From assembly GCA_027494135.1 (NCBI GenBank), contig JAOSJK010000012.1, positions 482,795 to 546,794 on the forward strand: DNA of 64,000 bases. The letters run 5' to 3'. Within the stretch, counting starts at the first letter, position 1. Every line of letters starts with the position of its first letter. The notes under the pieces are model-generated. The model did not search any database. It saw only the letters and a list, made by a program, of their open reading frames with translations, and was not told the origin of the DNA. Below are positions 28,249 through 37,646 of the stretch, in pieces. The position numbers and the translations under genes were made by a program. Source of the DNA: Acidimicrobiia bacterium (lineage in GTDB: Bacteria; Actinomycetota; Acidimicrobiia; IMCC26256; PALSA-610).

Positions 28249-28933
28249 GCCGTCGGCCCCCCACCGCGTAGCCGACACCGTGAACGGTGCGGATCACGTC
28301 GGTACCGACCTTGCGACGCAACGACCGCACGTGGGAGTCGACCGTCCTCAACCCCAGTGCGACCGCGTAGCCCCAGACCTGCTCCAGCAGCTCCTCGCGT
28401 GTCGACACGCGATCCGGGCGCTCGGCGAGGTAGCGCAGGAGATCGAACTCGGTCGGAGTGAGATGGACCTCACTGCCCCGCACGCGCACCCGGCGCGCCT
28501 CGGCGTCGATCTCGACGTCGCCGACGACGATCATCGAGCCCGGCCTCGGCATGCCGTCGGAGCGGCGGAGGATCGCCCGCACGCGCGCGACGAGCTCGCG
28601 GGCGCTGAAGGGCTTCGTCAGGTAGTCGTCGGCACCGACCTCCAGGCCGACGACGAGGTCCGTCTCGCTGTCGCGCGCGGTGAGCATCAGCACCGGGACC
28701 GCCCGTTCGCGCTGGATGCGGCGGCAGACCTCGAGACCGTCGAGGCCGGGCAGCATCAGGTCGAGCACGACGAGGTCGGGGCGGAGGTCTTCGCAGAGGG
28801 CAACACCTGCCAGCCCGTCACCCGCGGTCTCGACGCGGTAGCCCTCGCTCCGCAGGCGCGCGGCAACCGCGGCGGCTATCGAGGATTCGTCCTCGATGAC
28901 CGCGATCGTCCGTGCGGGGGCCTGCGTGGTCAC
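28245..28933 (-). CDS. OmpR-family response regulator, C-terminus broken by G-run indel
   Basis: Receiver domain with acidic pocket and phospho-acceptor in LVVLDLMLPGLDG, switch residues LTARDSETD and the conserved Lys in YLTKPFSARELVAR, followed by a winged-helix DNA-binding domain (VHLTPTEFDLLRYLAERPDRVSTREELLEQVWG, RTVDSHVRSLRRKVG). Current reading runs past the usual GVGYAVGG end without a stop. One more G in the run at 28257-28262 gives the TGA at 28245-28247 and a GTGA overlap with the kinase. GTG 28933 starts it. A direct repeat upstream (28978-28995) is a plausible binding site. Confidence 0.93.
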
Positions 28934-28977
28934 CCGGTCAGGATACGGAGCGCCCGTGCAGGAGTTGGTCCCAGCGT

Positions 28978-28995
28978 GTGGAGAAACCGTGGAGA
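28978..28995 (-). promoter_or_regulatory. 7-4-7 direct repeat, likely response-regulator box
   Basis: GTGGAGA-aacc-GTGGAGA on the plus strand (TCTCCAC repeats on the gene strand) with an 11-bp period, 44 bases upstream of the regulator start. OmpR/PhoP-type regulators bind tandem 7-bp half-sites with this period, so autoregulation is likely. Confidence 0.6.
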
Positions 28996-29019
28996 TCAGC
29001 CTCCAGGGCCCCGAGACGC

Positions 29020-29068
29020 CGAGATGGGTCGGGTTCGCGCAGGGGGTCCGCCGAAGTGACCCGTCTCG
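29020..29068. repeat. family-4 hairpin, copy 1
   Basis: Arms CGAGATGGGTC and GACCCGTCTCG (one mismatch), 27-base interior ending GAAGT. It shares arm and interior motifs with 45559-45605. It lies between two genes reading the same way. Confidence 0.85.
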
Positions 29069-29097
29069 CGCGGGCAACGGTGTTCGGGTAGCCGTGC

Positions 29098-29679
29098 TCA
29101 GGCGGCGGCCGGTGACGCCGATCGGGAGGGAGCGACCCGGGCCGCTCGGCGGCTGCGGCGCTGCGACAGGATCCGCACGAGCGTCAGGAACATCGTCGCC
29201 GAGACGAGTGCCACCGACGTGACCCTGTAGACGATGTTGGTCGCGTCGGTTCCCGACTGGGAGCCGTGGACTGCAGAGACCGCGAAGAGGCCGAAGCTCG
29301 TGAAGTGCACCGCACGCCAGGCTTTCCTCGACATGCGCTTCATGAGGAGCGACGTCACCTCTACGGCTACGAGCAGGTAGAAGCCGACGATCCCCCAGGC
29401 CACCGGGCCCGGCTTCCACTCCGACGCCATCGGCACCAGCACCTCGCTCCAGCCGAACTGGACGTATGAGTCGGCGACCAGGCCGGCTATGTGCACGAGC
29501 GTGAAGACGAGTGCGAGCGCACCGAGGAATCTGTGCAGGTCGAGCAGCCAGGCGGGGGCGCCTCGTCGCGACACCAGCCGCGTAGAGAGGAGCAGGCCCC
29601 ACGCCACCGAGAGAGCGAGGAGCACCCACGCGACGATCCCGCCGGCCCGCGCGGTGTACCACCAGATCTGCTCGTTCAT
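29098..29679 (-). CDS. ferric-reductase-like transmembrane heme protein
   Basis: A 193-residue integral membrane protein with about six hydrophobic helices. Paired histidines on successive helices (LLDLHRFLGALAL, LVFTLVHIAGLV, WRAVHFTSFGLFAVSAVHGSQ) fit the heme-b ligands of the ferric reductase-like transmembrane domain (YedZ/MsrQ and FRD families). It would carry electrons across the membrane; it has no FAD/NADPH domain. Its ATG directly follows the ApbE TAG stop (TAGATG), so it is translationally coupled to ApbE. Confidence 0.88.
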   Translation of the reverse strand: MNEQIWWYTARAGGIVAWVLLALSVAWGLLLSTRLVSRRGAPAWLLDLHRFLGALALVFTLVHIAGLVADSYVQFGWSEVLVPMASEWKPGPVAWGIVGFYLLVAVEVTSLLMKRMSRKAWRAVHFTSFGLFAVSAVHGSQSGTDATNIVYRVTSVALVSATMFLTLVRILSQRRSRRAARVAPSRSASPAAA

Positions 29680-30726
29680 CTACTCGACGACCTCCGGCCG
29701 GACGGAGACAGCGCTTCCGTCGGAGACAGCGCTTCCCTCGGAGGCAGCGTTCCGACCGGGATCCCGGTACAGATCGAAGCCCTCCACAGCGCGCTCGGCG
29801 CCGGCTCCGTCGATCAGCAGACCGGTCGCACCGGCATCGGCCACGAGGGCAGCGCCGCGATCGAGTCCCGCGACGAAGGCCGCCTTGGCGAGCACCTCAG
29901 CCCACCATCCCTCTCCGGCCACGACGGTCGCCGAGACGACGTCGCTCGACGAGACGTCACCGGTGAACGGGTCGATGATGTGGTGCACGGGCCTGCCGCC
30001 GCGCACCCATCGTCGCCAGGTGGTGCTCGACGTGGCGACTGCACCGTCGAGGAGCGCGACCCGCGCGATCTCTTGCCCGGTGTCGAACGGGTCCTCGATC
30101 GCGATCCGCCACGCGTGCCCGTCGGGTGGGGAACCGGCGACGCGCAGGTCGCCGCCCAGTTCCACCAGGACGCCGTACGCTCCGCCGGAGATCATCTCCG
30201 TGGCGACGATGTCGCAGGCGAGTCCCTTGCCGATTCCTCCCGCGTCAATTCGCACGCCGGCGGGGGAGGGTCACGGCGCCGACCACCGGATCGATCTCGA
30301 TCCCCGCGCAGCCGGGGAGGGCTCGCCGGGGCCGTCCGCTCGATCCCGAGCGTCGCACAACTGCCCGGCGAGGACCTGCTCGAAGGAGCGGTCGTACCCG
30401 AGTGCCGCGACCGCGCCGCCGACCGTCGGGTCGTACAGCCCACCGGTCGCCGTCCATCCGCGCACGGCTCGCTCGACGAGCGTGAGGGTCTCCTCGGAGA
30501 CCACCACCGGTCTCCCGTGCAGGTCGCCGAGCCTGTTCAGCTCGCTCCCCTGCCGGAACCTGCTCCAGCGCGCCTCCAGGTCGTCGATGCGCCCCCTGGC
30601 GGCGTCGATGAGCGCAGGTGCGCCTCCGACGAGCACGACGCGGGCGGCGCACCCCATCGCGCGGAATCGCATCTCCGAGACCCCGCTCCCGGCGTCGATC
30701 ACGGTCACCTGCTCAGTTGTCGTCAC
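29680..30726 (-). CDS. apbE: FAD:protein FMN transferase, frame broken near 30255-30290
   Basis: Attaches FMN covalently to Ser/Thr of target proteins using FAD, at the extracytoplasmic face. Motifs: MRFRAMGCAARVV at the start, ARWSRFRQGSELNRL, RIDAGGIGKGLACDIV (flavin-binding), and RPVHHIIDPFTGDV (Mg2+ site). Two indels near 30255 and 30290 put GIEIDPVVGAVTLP in a third frame, but the pieces are collinear to about 345 residues. There is no obvious signal peptide. Start GTG 30726 overlaps the small upstream ORF by 14 bases. No classic FMN-target protein is adjacent, so the flavinylated partner is unknown. Confidence 0.9.
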
Positions 30727-30936
30727 TGCTCGTCGCCACCGGTGCGGGCGCGGGTGCCGGGGCAGGGGCCGGGACCGGCACCGCAACCCACACCGGCGCG
30801 ACGGGCGACGGACGCGACGGCGCCCGCGAGGCGGAGGCCGTCGAGACCGTCACGTGGTGCGGGTGCACCACGGTCCTGGCGGCGCCGACGATCGTCCACA
30901 GAGACGTCGCCGTGGACGAACGGCGGGCTCAGTCAT
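30713..30936 (-). CDS. small Pro/Ala-rich hypothetical, frame broken near 30880
   Basis: ATG 30936 overlaps the stop of the Asp/His-rich gene (ATGACTGA). The first residues MTEPAVRPRRR and then, one frame over, LWTIVGAARTVVHPHHVTV and a Pro/Ala/Val tail end at the TGA at 30713, overlapping apbE. The tight overlaps at both ends suggest a real small gene of about 74 residues with one hydrophobic segment. No homologue is recognised and the evidence is mainly position. Confidence 0.4.
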
Positions 30937-31473
30937 CGTCGTCGCCGCCCTCGTACTCGTCGTGGTGGTCGTCGTGGTGGTCGTCGTCGTGGTCGTCGGC
31001 CTGGTCGTTGTCGTGAGCGTCGTCGTGATCATCGTCGCCCGGCGAGGTCGTGACCGTCCCGTCTTCACCGTCGTGCTGCTCACCCTGGTCGTCGTCGCCC
31101 TGGTCGCTCTGGTCATCGCCGTGGTCGTCCTGTCCGGGCACGCTCGCGGACGGCGTCGACGGGGGAACGACCGCAGGGTTCTCCGCGGGCGTATCGCTCG
31201 AACGGGGGGCCACGGGCACGTACTCGTCCACGTAGACGGTCTCGACCTGGGGCGGCAGGGTCGCCGCGGTCGTCTCCGGAGCCTCGGGCGTCGTCACGCG
31301 ACCGGTCGCGCCGATGTGCCGGGCAACTCGAGGTTCACCACGGGTGAGAGCTTGCCGACAGGGTTGTTCGCTCCGTTGCCGAGGATGCCCACGTTCGCCG
31401 CAATAGCGGTCGATCCGGCGAGCACCGTTACGGTGATCGCCCCTGCTGTTGCGATGATCTTGCGACGGTCCAT
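30929..31473 (-). CDS. secreted or anchored Asp/His-rich protein, frame broken near 31310
   Basis: Starts at ATG 31473 with MDRRKIIATAGAITVTVLAGSTAIAANVG, a signal peptide or anchor. After an indel near 31310 the other frame continues VTTPEAPETTAATLPPQVETVYVDEYVPVAP, a Pro/Thr linker, then about 70 residues of Asp, His, Gly and Gln ending in HDDHHDEYEGGDDDD. The tail is very acidic and histidine-rich, suggesting metal or heme-metal binding outside the membrane (inference). It is the first gene of the apbE/ferric-reductase operon. No domain is recognised. Confidence 0.7.
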
Positions 31474-31576
31474 CTCGACTCCTTGGCTGCAATCGCCGGC
31501 TCCGTCGCCGGCGTCCGATGCGCCCTGCTCGCGACGCCTACCGTAGGGGCCCCCGGTCCAGTGGCCGCCCAGGCGC

Positions 31577-31594
31577 GGGCAAAGATTCGGCAAA
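31577..31594 (+). promoter_or_regulatory. 7-4-7 direct repeat upstream of second response regulator
   Basis: GGGCAAA-gatt-CGGCAAA, six of seven bases matched, 11-bp period, 41 bases upstream of ATG 31636 and within the divergent gap to the Asp/His-rich gene. It fits an OmpR/PhoP-type box that could control both directions. Confidence 0.55.
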
Positions 31595-31635
31595 CTCGCC
31601 CCCACGCGGCCCCCCGAGCATGCGACGGTTGCACA

Positions 31636-32296
31636 ATGGACATCCTGCTCGTCGAGGACGACGACACCATCGCCGAGCCACTCGTCACCGGACTCGCCCG
31701 CGACGGCTTCCGCGTGAACAGGGTGGCGACGGGCACGGCCGCCCTCGCTGCGGACGCGCCCGAGTTCGTCCTCCTCGACCTCGGCCTCCCCGACATGGAC
31801 GGCGCCGACGTGTGCCGCGAGCTCCGCTCACGTACCGACGTCCCGATCATCGTGATCACCGCCCGCTCCGACGAGATCGACCGCGTGGTCCTCCTGGAGC
31901 TGGGAGCCGACGACTACCTGGTCAAGCCGTTCGGGTTCCGCGAGCTCGCCGCGCGCATTCGTGCGGTGGCCCGCAGGAGCCAGCCACGCTCCGACGCAGG
32001 TGGCACGATCGCCATCGGGGCTCTCGAGGTCGATCGGCGCACGCCGGGTGTCGCTTGACGGCAGCGAGCTGTTGCTTACCCCGAAGGAGTTCGATCTCCT
32101 CGCATTCCTCGCCTCGGATCCCGGCGCGGTGTTCAACCGCCAGAGCATCCTGGAGTCGGTCTGGGACACGCACTGGTACGGCCCGACGAAGACCCTCGAC
32201 GTGCACGTCGCGGCCCTGCGCAAGAAGCTCGGCGACTCGTCGTGGATCGAGACGGTCCGCGGCGTCGGGTTCCGGCTGACCGATCCCGGCGAGTGA
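31636..32296 (+). CDS. OmpR-family response regulator, frame broken near 32040
   Basis: Receiver domain with MDILLVEDDDTIAEPL (acidic pair), FVLLDLGLPDMDGADV (phospho-acceptor Asp), VITARSDEIDRVVLLELGADDYLVKPFGFREL (switch Thr/Ala and Lys), then across an indel near 32040 a winged helix (LLTPKEFDLLAFLASDPGAVFNRQSILESVW, TLDVHVAALRKKLG, IETVRGVGFRLTDPGE). Length is normal. It is divergent from the Asp/His-rich/apbE operon and precedes a cognate kinase by 27 bases. Confidence 0.93.
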
Positions 32297-32323
32297 GCGC
32301 CCCGACGTGCACATGACACGGCG

Positions 32324-33755
32324 ATGACGCGGCGGCTCATCTTCAGCTACCTGGCGATCACGGCCTTCGTGCTGCTGATCCTCGAGATCCCCCTCGGCGT
32401 GACGTTCGCGCGGAGCGAGCGCGACCGGCTGGAAGCGGCGATCGAGCGCGACGCGCGCGTCCTGGCGACGTTGGCCGAGGACACCCTGGAGGGCCGCCCC
32501 GGCGTCGATCTCCAGTCGCGGCTCGAGGAGTACGAGGAGGAGACGGGCGCCCGAGTCGTCATCGTGGACGACGTCAGGGTCAGCATCGCCGACTCCGAGA
32601 ACGCGGGCACACCCAGGCAATTCCTGTCTCCCACCCGTCCGGAGTTCGAGCTGGCCATCCGGGAGGGGCAGGTCACATCGGGGGTCCCGCTACTCGAAGA
32701 CCCTCGGTCAGCGAATCCTCTACGTTGCCGTCCCGGTGACGTCGGGTGGGAGCGTCTTCGGTGCCGTGAGGATCACCTTCCCGGCCGGGAACCTCGAGAG
32801 CCGCATCCGGCGCAACACGCTCTCGCTCGGCCTGCTGGCTGCCGTGGTGATGCTCTCGACAGCCGGGATCGGCGCACTCCTCGCGCGGTCGGTCCACGAG
32901 ACCCATGCGATCGCTGGAGGTGCGGTCGCCACGGTGCTGAGCGGCGACCTGACTGCCCGCGCGCCCGTGGATGCGGGACCACACGAGGTGAGGACGCTGG
33001 CTCGCCAGTTCAACGACATGGCGTCGAGGCTCGAGGAGCTGCTGCGCGCTCAACGCGCATTCGTCGCCGATGCCTCGCACGAGCTGCGTACGCCCCTGAC
33101 CGCTCTGAGGCTCCGCATCGAGAACCTCGCGTCGGCCGATCCCGTCGAGATGCGACGCGACGTCGAGCAGGCCACTGAGGAGATCGGCCGCCTCGCGCGG
33201 CTCGTGGAGGGGCTGCTCGCCCTCGCCCGCACCGAGGGTGCCCGCCCGGAGAGAGGCCAGGTCGACGTCGCGCGCGAAGCCGCCGAGCGCGTCGGCGCGT
33301 GGCAGGCTCTCGCGGAGGAGCAGGGGGTGGCCCTTACGCTCGAGTCCGACGGGGTGGCGCGCGCGTTGGTCGTCCCGGGAGCGATCGCGCAGGTGCTAGA
33401 CAACCTCCTGGCCAACGCGCTCGAGGTCGCTCCCGAGGGATCGACGGTCACCGTCCGCGCTGCGCGTGCCGACGGTCGCGTCGAGCTGCACGTGATCGAC
33501 GAGGGCCCGGGGCTCTCCGAGGAGGAGCGCACGCGGGCGTTCGACCGCTTCTGGCGCGCCGCGGGCTCCGCTCCCGGCCACGGCTCCGGGCTCGGTCTCG
33601 CGATCGTCGCCCAGCTCGCCGGAGCGTGTGGAGGCACCGCGCAGATAGCGCCCGCCCCCGGCACCGGTTGCGACGCCTACGTCTCCCTCCCCCACCGCCT
33701 GACCCCCCCACCCCTGTTCTTGCGTCACTTCCTCGCGCATAGCGCGAGGAAGTGA
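32324..33755 (+). CDS. sensor histidine kinase, frame broken near 32700
   Basis: Sensor kinase: N-terminal transmembrane helix (YLAITAFVLLILEIPLGV), a ~130-residue extracytoplasmic domain, an indel near 32700, a second helix (LGLLAAVVMLSTAGIGALLA), HAMP region (VLSGDLTARAPV), SHELRTPLTALRLRIENL, N-box LDNLLANALEVAPEG, G-boxes VIDEGPGLSE and HGSGLGLAIVAQLAG. As read, the C-terminus runs into a family-2 palindrome (FLRHFLAHSARK); one extra C in the run at 33688-33693 would end it at the TGA at 33700-33702. It partners the regulator just upstream. Confidence 0.92.
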
Positions 33756-33764
33756 CGCCAAAAC
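33716..33764. repeat. family-2 palindrome, copy 2
   Basis: Same element as 23115-23163 (right arm GAGGAAGTGACGCCAAAAC), with two mismatches in the left arm. It lies between the convergent kinase and nhaA genes. Confidence 0.95.
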
Positions 33765-33922
33765 CGGGAGTTGCGGGTGGGCGAGCCGGGTGCGAGGATC
33801 TCGCCGCCGTGGGGGGCAGGACCTCGACGCCGTACTACCCGCCGCTGGCTGCGATGTCTCTGCCCCTCCGGCCCGGCAGTCCTCGACGCACTTCGCAGCA
33901 CTGCGACGCGCTTCGAGAGCGA

Positions 33923-35114
33923 TCACTCCAACTCGGCCTGCTCCTCGGGGTAGTCCCTCGTCGCGATGAGAACAGCACTCCCCACGAGCGCTGCCGTGAC
34001 CGACGCCACGAGTATCCCGATCTTCACCCACGCGAGCACCTCGGGGGTCTCCCCCAGCGAGAGGCCCGCGATGAAGAGCGCGACGGTGAAGCCGATCCCG
34101 GCGAGCGCCGCGCCCCCCACAACGTCGAGTGACCGCATGCCGGCGGGGAGTCGTGCCAATCCGAGGCGGACAGCTCCGAGTGTGAAGAGGGAGATCCCCA
34201 GAATCTTGCCGACGACGAGGCCGAGGATCACGCCCCACACCACCCGGCTCGTGAACGCGTGACGCATCTCCGACGCCGAGAGCTCGACGCCCGCGTTCGC
34301 CAGGGCGAAGACCGGAACCGCCACGAAGGCCGACCACCTGACAAGCCGGTGCTCGAGCACCTGCAGGACCTCCCGGCCCCGGACCGGCGTCGCCGGCGTC
34401 AGCATCCCCAACGTCACCCCGGCGATCGTCGAGTGCACCCCGGAGCGGTAGACGAGGTACCACAGCACCGCGCCGACCACGACGTAAGCCGGGATCGCCG
34501 CGACCCGCCGGCGCATCAACGCGATCGCGACGGTGAGCGCCGCGGCCGCGGCCAGGTACTCGGTGGCGAGACCCTCGGAGTAGAAGATCGCGATGACGAC
34601 TATCCCCCGAGGTCGTCGACGATCGCCAGCGCGAGCAGGAAGAGCTTCAGTCCGGTCGGGGCGCGCCGTCCGAGCACTGCCAGGACACCCAGCACGAAGG
34701 CGATGTCGGTCGCCACCGGCACCCCCACGCCTTCGCCGAGGCGGTACCGGCGTTGAGTGCAAGGAAGATCGCTGCCGGGACGATCATCCCACCTGCGGCG
34801 CCGATGATCGGAAGCGCCGCGGCGCGCCGATCGCGCAGCTCGCCCACTACGAGCTCCCGTTTGATCTCCAGTCCGACCACGAAGAAGAAGAGGGTCATCA
34901 ACGCCTCGTTGACCCACTCACGGGCGTTCTCGCTCACGCCCAGGGAGTCGCTCCCGATCGTGACCGTCTTCTCCCAGACGTCGTGGTAGCTCGACCCGTG
35001 GAGGTTCGCCCAGAGCAGGGCAGCGACCGTCGTCGCCAGCAGCACGATGCCGCCGGAGATCTCCTGGGCGATGAAATCCACCAGCGCGGCGCGCACTCTC
35101 CTGACCCTGCCCAT
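33923..35114 (-). CDS. nhaA: Na+/H+ antiporter NhaA, frame broken twice
   Basis: Electrogenic sodium/proton antiporter of the inner membrane. Family blocks are clear: the N-terminal [55 protein letters not shown] and the catalytic pair ALAIVDDLG, then [14 protein letters not shown] and [14 protein letters not shown]. Indels near 34745 and 34605 divide it into three collinear pieces of about 390 residues in total. Start at ATG 35114. It provides pH and Na+ homeostasis. Confidence 0.93.
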
Positions 35115-35184
35115 GGCACGCACGCTAGCCCCGCGCCATTCGGGCTCCAGGCTCGCCGGCGGCGCCGGGTAGCGTGACGCGCTC

Positions 35185-36175
35185 ATGAGCAGCTCCGCGC
35201 CCGACACCGAGAGAATCGCAGGCGCGCTCGCACGCGACCTCGGAGGGTCGGTGCGTGTCGTGGACCTCCGACGCCTCTCTGGCGGGGCGTCGCGCGAGAC
35301 CTGGTCCTTCGATGCAGTAGACGAGCGCGGCACCACTCTGGGGCTCGTCCTGAGGCGCGACCCCGGCTCCCACACCGGCCAGTCGGAGCGCTCGACCGAG
35401 TACCGCCTCCTCGAGGCGGCTGAGAATGCGGGGGTGCCCGTTCCTCCCGTGAGGCTGCTCCTCGAACCCGCCGACGGGCTCGGCTCGGGATTCGTCATGG
35501 ACCGGGTCGAGGGCGAGACGATGCGCGGAGGATCCTGCGAGACGACGCCTACGCCGCGGCGCGCCCTCGTCTCGCAGAGCAGTGCGGTGAGATAGCGGCG
35601 CGCATACACGCCGTCGACACCGCCTCACTGCCCGAGATGCCCGTACTCGACGGCCCGACCCAGTGGGCCAGTACCGCGACCTCACCGACCTCTTCGGCGA
35701 GCCGCATCCCGCATTCGAGCTGGGCCTGCGTTGGCTCGGCGAGAACCCGCCGCCCCAGCGGGCCGACCCGTGCCTCGTGCACGGCGACTATCGGAACGGG
35801 AACTTCATAGTCGGCCCCGACGGCGTCAGGTCCGTGCTCGACTGGGAGCTGGCGCACCTCGGCGACCCAGTGGAGGACCTCGGCTGGCTCTGCGTCAAGT
35901 CGTGGCGGTTCGGCGTGAACGACCGCGTGGTCGGCGGGTTCGGCGACGTCGACGAGCTCCTCGACGCCTACGAGCGCGCCGGTGGTGCCCGTCCCGACAT
36001 CGACACCCTCCGCTACTGGATCGTCTTCGGCACGCTCAAGTGGGGCGTCATCTGCATCGCCCAGGCGTTCACGCATCTCCAGGGCTTCGTGACCTCCGTC
36101 GAGCTGGCGACCCTCGGGCGGCGCGTCGCCGAGACGGAGTGGGACCTGCTCTCGCTGCTCGACGGAGGTTGGTGA
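35185..36175 (+). CDS. APH-family phosphotransferase, frame broken near 35530 and 35665
   Basis: Kinase-fold phosphotransferase of the aminoglycoside phosphotransferase/choline kinase superfamily. The N-lobe has LSGGASRETWSF (nucleotide loop); the catalytic loop is CLVHGDYRNGNFIV (Brenner-type HGDxxxxN) and the metal-binding Asp is in VLDWELAHLGDP. The C-terminal blocks match the ACAD10-like phosphotransferase subfamily that is often linked to acyl-CoA dehydrogenases and DUF6285. Two indels interrupt it; the pieces are collinear. Drug resistance should not be assumed. The TGA stop overlaps the next ATG (TGATG). Confidence 0.85.
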
Positions 36176-36531
36176 TGACACAGGACCGGCCCACCGCGAC
36201 CGAGCTGATCGAGGCCGTGCGCGACTTCCTCGAGCGCGACGTGCAGCCGGCGTTGGAGGGCCACCTCGCCTTCCACACCCGGGTAGCCGTCAACGCGCTC
36301 GGCATGGTCGCCCGCGAGCTCCGCCTCGGGCCCGATCTCGACGCCGCCGAGGCTGCGCGCGCCGCTGCGCTCCTGGGCCACGACGGCGAGCCCCGCGACC
36401 TCGAGCGCGAGCTCGCGTCCCGCATTCGCGACGGCTCCCTCGACGACCGGCGCACCGAGGTGCGCGACCACGTGAAGGAGACCGTGAGGGCGAAGCTCGA
36501 GGTCGCGAACCCCCGGTACCTCGACGACTAG
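36175..36531 (+). CDS. DUF6285-type protein
   Basis: A 118-residue helical protein: PTATELIEAVRDFLERDVQPALEGHLAFHTRVAVNALGMVAREL is the typical beginning of the DUF6285 family, which usually follows an APH-type phosphotransferase gene, as here. The 1-base overlap (TGATG) indicates translational coupling. Function unknown; the pair probably acts together. Confidence 0.85.
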   Translation: MTQDRPTATELIEAVRDFLERDVQPALEGHLAFHTRVAVNALGMVARELRLGPDLDAAEAARAAALLGHDGEPRDLERELASRIRDGSLDDRRTEVRDHVKETVRAKLEVANPRYLDD

Positions 36532-36618
36532 GCGACCGGCGCTACCCGTCGCGGCCACCACTGCGGAGGCCATCGCACGCGGGACCTGGGCGCGTGCCGG
36601 CGTGGCTAGCCTGCGATC

Positions 36619-37445
36619 ATGCGGCTGGCCACCTGGAACGTCAACTCGCTCAAGGCGCGACTGCCCAGGGTGGAGGAGTTCCTCGGCTACGCCGACGTCG
36701 ACGTCCTCTGCATGCAGGAGACCAAGCTCACAGACGAGGCCTTCCCGCACCTCGCCTTCGCGGCGCTGGGCTACGAGACGGTCCACCACGGGCAGGGCAG
36801 GTGGAACGGCGTCGCGATCGCCTCGCGCGTAGGGCTGGACGACGTGGCCGTCGGATTCGGAGACGACCTCGACGACCCCTACCCCGGCGAAGCGCGGCTC
36901 GTCGCCGCTACCTGTGGCGGCGTGAGCTTCGTGAACCTGTACGTGCCGAACGGGCGCGAGGTCGACAGCGACTTCTATGTCCGCAAGCTCGCCTGGCTCA
37001 CGACGATGCAGGAGTGGCTGGACGCGAAGCACTCACGGGCCGACTCCGTGGCCGTCGTCGGCGACTACAACGTCGCGCCGGCCGACATCGACGTCTGGGA
37101 TTCCGCAGCCTTCATCGGATCGACCCACGTGACCCCCGCCGAGCGCGAGCGGATACGCGCGCTCGAGGAGTGGGGCCTCACCGACGCCTTCCGTCTGGTC
37201 TTCCCCGACGACGACCGCCTCTACACCTTCTGGGACTACCGGTCGGGCGACTTCCACAAGCACCACGGGATGCGGATCGATCTGGTCATGGTGAGCGCGC
37301 CGCTCGCGCGCGCGTGACGTGGGCCGTGGTGGACCGCAACGCCCGCAAGGGCGCTCAGCCCTCCGATCACGCGCCGGTGATCGTCGATCTCGCCGATCCG
37401 AACGGCCCCGACGATCCGAACGGCCCAGGCCGTGCAGCGATCTGA
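36619..37445 (+). CDS. xthA: exodeoxyribonuclease III-type DNA repair enzyme, frame broken near 37310
   Basis: AP endonuclease/3'-5' exonuclease of base-excision repair. Motifs: ATWNVNSLKARLPRVEEFL, CMQETKLTDEAF (Mg2+ Glu), VVGDYNVAPADIDVWD (catalytic Asp/Asn), MRIDLVMVS and, beyond a one-base indel near 37310, the terminal QPSDHAPVIVDL (catalytic His). About 275 residues, family length. Alone among unrelated genes. Confidence 0.93.
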
Positions 37446-37591
37446 CCCCGGACGCGTCTCGGCGCTGCAAGACGGGCGGTCCCTTCCGTCGTGCAGCGCC
37501 GAAACACCTAGCCGGACCAGGCGGTGGTCCTTCGGGATGGCAGCGAGCAGGCCGCCGTCCCGAGGGCAGTCTGACCGAGCGAAATCAATGA

Positions 37592-37617
37592 GTCAACATG
37601 TTTCTTCAGATGTTGAC
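37592..37617. promoter_or_regulatory. inverted repeat GTCAACAT-N10-ATGTTGAC, likely TetR operator
   Basis: Perfect 8-base arms with a 10-base spacer. It overlaps the TTGACA -35 box of the promoter below, so binding would block transcription. Likely autoregulatory for the TetR gene at 37647. Confidence 0.7.
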
Positions 37618-37640
37618 ATCCTCCCGCTCTTCCGTAGCCT
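37613..37640 (+). promoter_or_regulatory. promoter TTGACA-16-TAGCCT, probable leaderless start
   Basis: A consensus -35 TTGACA (37613-37618) and -10 TAGCCT (37635-37640). The expected transcription start falls at or next to the TetR ATG at 37647, suggesting a leaderless mRNA, common in actinobacteria. Confidence 0.55.
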
Positions 37641-37646
37641 GGCCGC

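Noticed and set aside
30955-31060. GTC/GTG-rich simple repeat as a structural element
   Set aside because: It is the codons of the Asp/His-rich tail read on the other strand.
29489-31546. 685- and 520-codon plus-strand ORFs over the apbE region
   Set aside because: Shadows of apbE and the Asp/His-rich gene; Arg/Ser/Pro-rich translations with no domains.
35185-36175. aminoglycoside resistance gene
   Set aside because: The pairing with DUF6285 and the ACAD10-like motifs point to a metabolic phosphotransferase, not a drug kinase.
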